A stretch of 64,000 nt of DNA, taken from the NCBI RefSeq assembly GCF_901709675.1, contig NC_051092.1, positions 16,559,128 to 16,623,127 on the forward strand, in the 5' to 3' direction. Made by a program: the position numbers and the translations under genes. The DNA is from Syngnathus acus (lineage: Eukaryota > Chordata > Actinopteri > Syngnathiformes > Syngnathidae). A model generated the notes under the pieces. The model worked only from the letters and a program-made list of their open reading frames with translations. It searched no databases and was not told the DNA's origin. Shown here piece after piece: positions 1 to 64,000 of the stretch (positions are counted from its first letter, which is position 1; each line of letters opens with the position of its first letter).

Positions 1-323
1 GTCTGGTCTAAAATGTCAATCTTTCACTGCTGACAGAGTTATGGGAACACATGAATCAATAATACAGTAGCATTTTGTCAGTCAAACTGTTGAGCTAAAG
101 AGAAGTATCTTTATTGGTTGAGAGTAGCATCTGTTTAATACCTAATGATTTAATTGGATAGCCTCAATGAGACCACAACAAAAACGCATGTAGCCTTTTT
201 TAAATTATTCCCTCCTCCTCATTTTTCTCATTGACAGAAATCCATCGCAGCGACGGAGAACTTTAATCCATGTATATAGTTCAAATACTCTGGGTTCAAC
301 TCTGTCCTAAAACTATCTGTGTA

Positions 324-373
<50 letters not shown>

Positions 374-374
374 A
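324..374. repeat. TG / TGCG microsatellite in cdk10 intron
   Basis: A short (TG)n run passes into about ten copies of TGCG on the plus strand. On the transcribed minus strand the repeat starts four bases after the GT of the exon 11 donor. Confidence 0.97.
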
Positions 375-377
375 TAC

Positions 378-59864
<59,487 letters not shown>

Positions 59865-60205
59865 TGGTAAATAACAGATAGACCTAAAGAAAGAAAGCAA
59901 AAATACTTATATTTCAGCATTTTAACAGCGTCACCACCTTTGCAAGGGATGTGACAACAATGTCACTGGCAAGAGCTGGAATATAAGTACAAAACAGTGT
60001 CAGTATGTCAATATGTTAAAGGGATGGTAAAGTGAGGATGGTTCCTTTTTCAGTAACTATCCAAGTTTATGCATTTTTTTAATCAGGAAAATGAAGAAAA
60101 GTTAGCATTTTCTATTTTATCCATTCATTTTGAAGAACTAATGAAACAATGAATGCCTTTAAAAAAACACCCACATTTAATGAGGAAAAGGGACATGCAC
60201 CCTTC

Positions 60206-60206
<1 letters not shown>

Positions 60207-60257
<51 letters not shown>
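60207..60257. repeat. GATT microsatellite
   Basis: About twelve copies of GATT upstream of the first coding exon of cdk10. Confidence 0.97.
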
Positions 60258-60383
60258 GTCTAGGTCGATGTCGGAAGAAAGCTCTCACAATTTCCCCATT
60301 GGAAATCATTGTATAGACAATTGCTTCAAATGTCCAAAAACAAGTATCAACTGGCACCAAAATTTACATGGGCATCTCTATTC

Positions 60384-60495
60384 GTCACGACTTTGACATA
60401 TCACAAGGATTAGACTCTCCGTAGCTGATTTAAGAGTATTTGTCGCGACTTTGACATATCACAAGAATTAGACTCTCCGTAGCTGATTTAAGAGC
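60384..60495. repeat. 57-bp tandem duplication
   Basis: 'cgactttgacatatcacaag' through 'ctccgtagctgatttaagag' occurs twice head to tail with only about two differences. Confidence 0.95.
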
Positions 60496-60959
60496 AAGAA
60501 ATGAGGAGCCTCTCTGCAGCTGAAGTGCCCGGTTACGTCGATTTCCTTTCACCAGGCCCCAACATACGCAAACATGACGCGTTCCAAGAGGCTTTACGTT
60601 AGCTGAATTATTGACACGTCGTTATATATTCAATTGAAATTGGTAAGGGTTCATTTGACTAACATTTACGCTGAAGTCACTGAACCTAGTTTATAAAGAT
60701 CGAAACTAACAAACACAAACGTGTCAGCCAGTTCGCGGCTCAGCCAGGAGGCTCGGCCCGGACTGCGTCACAACGCCCCGAGATTGGCTTGTTAGAAAGA
60801 TTGGGAGGACCGGACTTCCAGCGTTGAAACGTCCTCCTTTTCGGATAGGTTGCAGAGGAAGTACCCCATACATGGAACCCTTGCCAATTGGCTAAATAAT
60901 GTATGAACAATTCACATAAGCCTCTCAGAACGCGTCATGTGTGTGTATGTTGGTGACTG

Positions 60960-61733
60960 GTAAAAGGCCTATCTATTCCACTTCGTGCCTTGTGGCACAT
61001 AAGGCCGTCACAGAGCGCTTCCACTTGTCACGGTCAGCTGCTGCAGTCCTCGCTTCGGACCATGACTTCCATCCTGCTTCTTTCCTTTCTTTCTCGACAG
61101 TACGCCTCCAGGCGGTCTTCCTTTCCTTCTTTTTCCTTCTGGTGCCCAGGTCATGGCTGTATTGCAGTTGTTGTGGTCCTGCCGTAGTATGTGTCCAATC
61201 ATTTTCCATCTACGCATCCTAACTTCTTCACTCAATGGCTCCATTTCAGCTCTTTCTAGTAGGTCTTTAGTGCTGATGTGGTCTTGCCAATGTATGTGGA
61301 GTATTCTTCGTAGGCATCGGTTGTGGAATACATCAATTGCCTTGCTGTCCCCTTTATTCATTTTCCACGGTTCACATCCATACATCAGTACTGGCACTAC
61401 TAGCGTCTTATAAAGCTTTAGCTTGGTTCTTCTTGAGATGTCATTGGAGCTCCAGGTCTTTTTAAGTTTGATAAATACACCTATTGCTTTTGACAGCCTA
61501 TTCTTCAGATCTTTCATACCGCCTCCCTCTTTACATACTATTGCTCCCAAGTAGGTGAACTGGTCTACATCTTCAATACCTTGCTCATTGATCTTGATTC
61601 GTTCTTGGTTTATTGCATTTATCCTCATTGTTTTTGTCTCTTGTGTATTGATCTTGAGTCCTACTCGCTTGGCTTCTGCATCCATTCGGGTTGTTTTATT
61701 CTGCATATGATCTTTTGTAGAGGAGAGTAACGC
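60960..61733 (-). mobile_element. LINE C-terminal fragment (second RTE-like lineage)
   Basis: 5'-truncated LINE whose minus-strand frame starts within RT. Its family differs from copies A-D in sequence ([31 protein letters not shown]). The 3' end follows the SALCATRHE-like stop near 60973. No tail repeats seen. Confidence 0.8.
60973..61706 (-). pseudogene. reverse transcriptase thumb/C-terminal remnant
   Basis: [77 protein letters not shown] and [16 protein letters not shown] form the end of an RT of the kind widespread in marine animals. A frame change near 61130-61150 leads to [17 protein letters not shown] and [14 protein letters not shown]. The FADD region and endonuclease are missing. 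Confidence 0.85.
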
Positions 61734-62197
61734 TATACAGGACTCTCAGAAAATTAGAATATTGTGATTACCGTTTTTCCCATGTATAATGCGCAAAATT
61801 TAACTAATTTATTGTCCTAAAATCTGGGGTGCGCATTATACATGGGTACAATTTTTTTAAAATTTTTTTTTAATTTCTTTTTTTTTTTTGAAAAAAATCA
61901 TGGTACAACAATGTTTGAAGAAAATCTTGTCACGGATGGTTCTTTACAACGTCACTTTCCTCTCTTTTCATTTTAACCTAACTGATCGCGGTGGTGCCTT
62001 TCTGGGCAGTCGGAGAAATCAATGCCAACAAAAAAAATACATCCAGCCTAGTTAAGAAATCACCAGAAAGATCACCATGACAATTGTGAATAATAATAAA
62101 TAATTATTATATATATTATATATATTATTATTATAATAATAAATAATTGTGATAAATAACTGGAACATCACTCAAATATTGGTGATCCCGTTGAGAG

Positions 62198-62533
62198 CAA
62201 TGTTCCCTCTAAGCTGCGCGTGTGCGCAATCGCGCACTGCCCGCACATTCTCAGCGCACAAGAAAATCTATCCAGCGCATAAACAACATCCCCCCACCGA
62301 AGCGAAGCGAACACGCAGCGTTTGACGTCCCATTGAAACCACCCCCCCCCCGGAAGCGAAGCGAACACACAGCGTTTGACGTCCCATTACCCCCCCGAAG
62401 CGAAGCGAGCTGCATGAAACCCGGCAAAGAGCAAGCCGCGGGTTGGCCACCTGATGTTGCTCACAGTAGTCCTCAGTTTGCTCAGGGAGCTTGTGTGTAT
62501 GCCCAGATACATGAAATATTAGAGGGAACATTG
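62198..62533. mobile_element. hAT MITE (CAATGTTCCCTCTAA ends)
   Basis: CAATGTTCCCTCTAA left and TTAGAGGGAACATTG right are perfect inverted repeats, and GTTGAGAG is perfectly duplicated (62190-62197, 62534-62541). MITE copies 1 and 3 show the same site uninterrupted. Interior 'gaagcgaagcgaac' repeats three times. Confidence 0.95.
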
Positions 62534-62667
62534 GTTGAGAGTCTCACATATTTCTTCGCTATCGAGTTTGCTACTGCATGCGCAGTGATACTGACCGGCA
62601 GAATAACATCCGGTTGTTCCCAAAGATGATCTTTTTTCTGAAATAATTTTACGTTTACGGACTTAAG

Positions 62668-62932
62668 TAACCCGGCCGGGTCATACCAAAGACTTTAAAA
62701 ATGGGACCCATTGCCTCCCTGCTTGGCACTCAGCATTAAGGGTTGGAATTGGGGGGTTAGATCACCAAATGATTCCCGAGCGCGGCGCCGCTGCTGCTCA
62801 CTGCTCCCCTCTCCCCCAGGGGATGGATCAAAATCACACGGGGATGGGTCAAATGCAGAGGACAAATTTCACCACACCCAGATGCATGTGTGACGATCAT
62901 TGGGACTTTAAAAAAAAAAAAAAAAGAAAAAT
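62668..62932 (+). mobile_element. SINE segment inside MITE copy 4
   Basis: Same start and end points as in copies 1 and 3; slightly longer A tail with AGAAAAATA interruption. Confidence 0.88.
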
Positions 62933-63337
62933 AGTCAAAATTTGGGTGCGTATTATACATGGGTACAGGCTTTTTTCCAGCATTGACATGCCATTTTTAG
63001 GGTGCGTATTATACATGGGGGCGCATTATACATGAATAAAAACGGTAAGTTCTTTATTTTCTGTAATGCAATTAAAAAAACAAAAATGTCATATTCTGGA
63101 TTCATTACAAATCAACTGAAATATTGCAAGCCTTTTAATATTTTAATATTGCTGATTATGGCATACAGCTTAAGAAAACTCAAATAGCATATCTCAAAAT
63201 ATTAGAATATCATGAAAAAGTATACTAGTAGGGTATTCAACTAATCACTTGAATCGTCTAATTAACTCGAAACACCTGCAAGGGTTTCCTGAGCCTTGAA
63301 AAACACTCAGCTTGGTTCAGTAAACTAAATCACAAGC

Positions 63338-64000
63338 ATGGGGAAGACTGCTGATCTGACTGCTGTCCAGAGGACCATCATTGACACCCTCCATCAGGAG
63401 GGTAAGACACAAAAAGAAATTTCTCAAAGAGCAAGCTGTTCACAGAGTGCAGTTTCAAAGCACATCCACAAAAAGTCTGTTGGAAGGGGGAAATGTGGCA
63501 GGAAACACTGCACAACCAAGAGAGATGAGCGCACCCTTAACAGCATTGTGAAGAAGAGTCGCTTCCAGAATTTGGGGGAGCTTCAAAGACAGTGGACTGA
63601 AGCTGGAGTCCAGGTATCAAAAGCCACTGTTCACAGATGTGTGCGGGAAATGGGCTACAATAGCCGTATTCCCATGGTCAAGCCACTTCTGAACTCCAGA
63701 CAACGGAAGAAGCGTCTGACTTGGGCTATGGAAAAGAAGCACTTTTTTTTAGACGAAAGCAAGTTTTGTATTTCATTTGGAAGTCAAGGTGCCAGAGTCT
63801 GGAGAAAGGCTGGAGAGGAGCAAAATCCAAGTTGCTTGAAATCCAGTGTGAAGTTCCCACACTCAGCGATGGTTTGGGGAGCCATGTCAGCTGCTGGTGT
63901 TGGTCCACTGTGTTTCATCAAGTCCAGAGTAAATGCAGATTTTAGAGCACTACATGCTTCCGTCTGCTGAAGAGCTCTATGGAGATGATGATTTTCATTT
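63338..64000 (+). pseudogene. Tc1-like transposase, N-terminal two-thirds, one frameshift, runs off window
   Basis: MGKTADLTAVQRTIIDTLHQ starts a paired HTH region (residues about 1-110, with KGRGK/GRKHCTT-type hinge), followed by the DDE domain: FFLDESKF (first Asp, about 137) and SAMVWGAMSAAGVGPLCFIK. Near 63939 about 20 bp are missing before 'attttagagcac', after which the frame leads to a stop at about 63970. A shifted frame continues LPSAEELYGDDDFHF. Family length is about 340 residues. The small deletion makes this copy inactive. Confidence 0.88.

Larger units (their letters stand above)
59865..60959 (-). promoter_or_regulatory. cdk10 5' leader and probable promoter region
   Basis: An acceptor (TTTCTTTAG) at 59884 implies an upstream noncoding exon whose donor cannot be fixed by eye. 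60720-60900 is locally GC/CpG-rich and has minus-strand CCAAT boxes at about 60782 and 60810 plus a palindromic CCAATTGG near 60892. No TATA box in a convincing place. A TTGA/GATT microsatellite and a 57-bp tandem duplication lie between. Confidence 0.45.
61771..63045 (+). mobile_element. TA-duplicating MITE with SINE, copy 4, with nested hAT
   Basis: CCGTTTTTCCCATGTATAAT left, inverted at right; TA at 61769-61770 and 63046-63047. Removing it restores 'attgtga-TA-aagttctt', the expected Tc1 sequence. A SINE is at 62668-62932 and a hAT at 62198-62533. Confidence 0.92.
61735..64000 (+). mobile_element. Tc1-like transposon, continues past window end
   Basis: Starts near 'tatacaggactctcagaaaa' + 'ttagaatattgtga'; the inner inverted copy 'tctcaaaatattagaatatc' is at 63194. 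A MITE (61771-63045) is inserted at a TA inside the 5' region. The transposase is at 63338 onward; the right end lies beyond 64000. Confidence 0.88.

Noticed and set aside
60720-60900. Divergent second host gene on the far side of the promoter
   Set aside because: Beyond 60960 only LINE and Tc1 sequence is found; no exon-like conserved block.

Overview
The window is vertebrate, almost certainly teleost fish, nuclear DNA. It holds one host gene, the 3' two-thirds-plus of cdk10 (cyclin-dependent kinase 10, the 'PISSLRE' kinase), on the minus strand, buried in a very dense mass of nested transposable elements. Eleven coding exons between 59864 and 378 were found by translating short conserved blocks and checking splice signals. 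Every junction has AG/GT borders and the codon phases join perfectly. They encode about 310 residues, including the glycine-rich loop, catalytic Lys, PISSLRE helix, HRDLK, DFG and the T-loop. The last roughly 50 residues lie beyond position 1. A putative 5' leader acceptor and a GC-rich, CCAAT-containing promoter region lie at 59865-60960.

All other coding potential belongs to mobile elements: non-LTR retrotransposons (four sizeable copies of an RTE/Rex3-like family with GATG tails, several L2/CR1-like copies, one apparently intact two-ORF jockey-superfamily LINE), hAT transposons (one ZBED5-like element with an 8-bp target duplication, a second ZBED-like copy and many internally deleted derivatives), pogo/Tigger-like and Tc1-like DNA transposons with TA target duplications, and tRNA-derived SINEs. 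The teleost assignment rests on these families and on the cdk10 sequence.

Layout: 1-8226 has the C-terminal cdk10 exons and intron 10 with an RTE relic, a MITE and an L2-like LINE. 8227-14857 (intron 8) has a chimeric LINE carrying a 914-codon reading frame, a Tigger-like element and a LINE 3' end with a SINE in it. 14928-29577 (intron 7) has a THAP-like relic split by an 8.4-kb hAT that itself holds a 4.5-kb LINE and two smaller hATs, then pogo-type elements and a MITE/hAT nest. 31336-46973 (intron 5, 15.6 kb) has small MITEs, an ETS-motif minisatellite, a broken hAT transposase gene, a composite pogo element and a three-level Tc1[LINE[hAT]] nest. 47056-53221 (intron 4) has a hAT with a recent RTE insertion, another deleted hAT and a pogo-type element. 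53552-58996 (intron 2) is nearly filled by a pogo-like element holding a full-length RTE copy; its end lies ten bases from the exon 2 splice donor. 60960-64000 has a LINE fragment and a Tc1-like element that was invaded by a SINE-bearing MITE, itself invaded by a hAT.

No CRISPR, prophage, operon or bacterial feature is present. The most interesting observations are a MITE that captured a SINE and kept transposing, a chimeric LINE with a foreign promoter-like 5' end, deletion-derivative hATs that keep a short fusion reading frame, an array of ETS-type motifs ending in a YY1-like site, and the extreme inflation of cdk10 by insertions right up to its splice sites.
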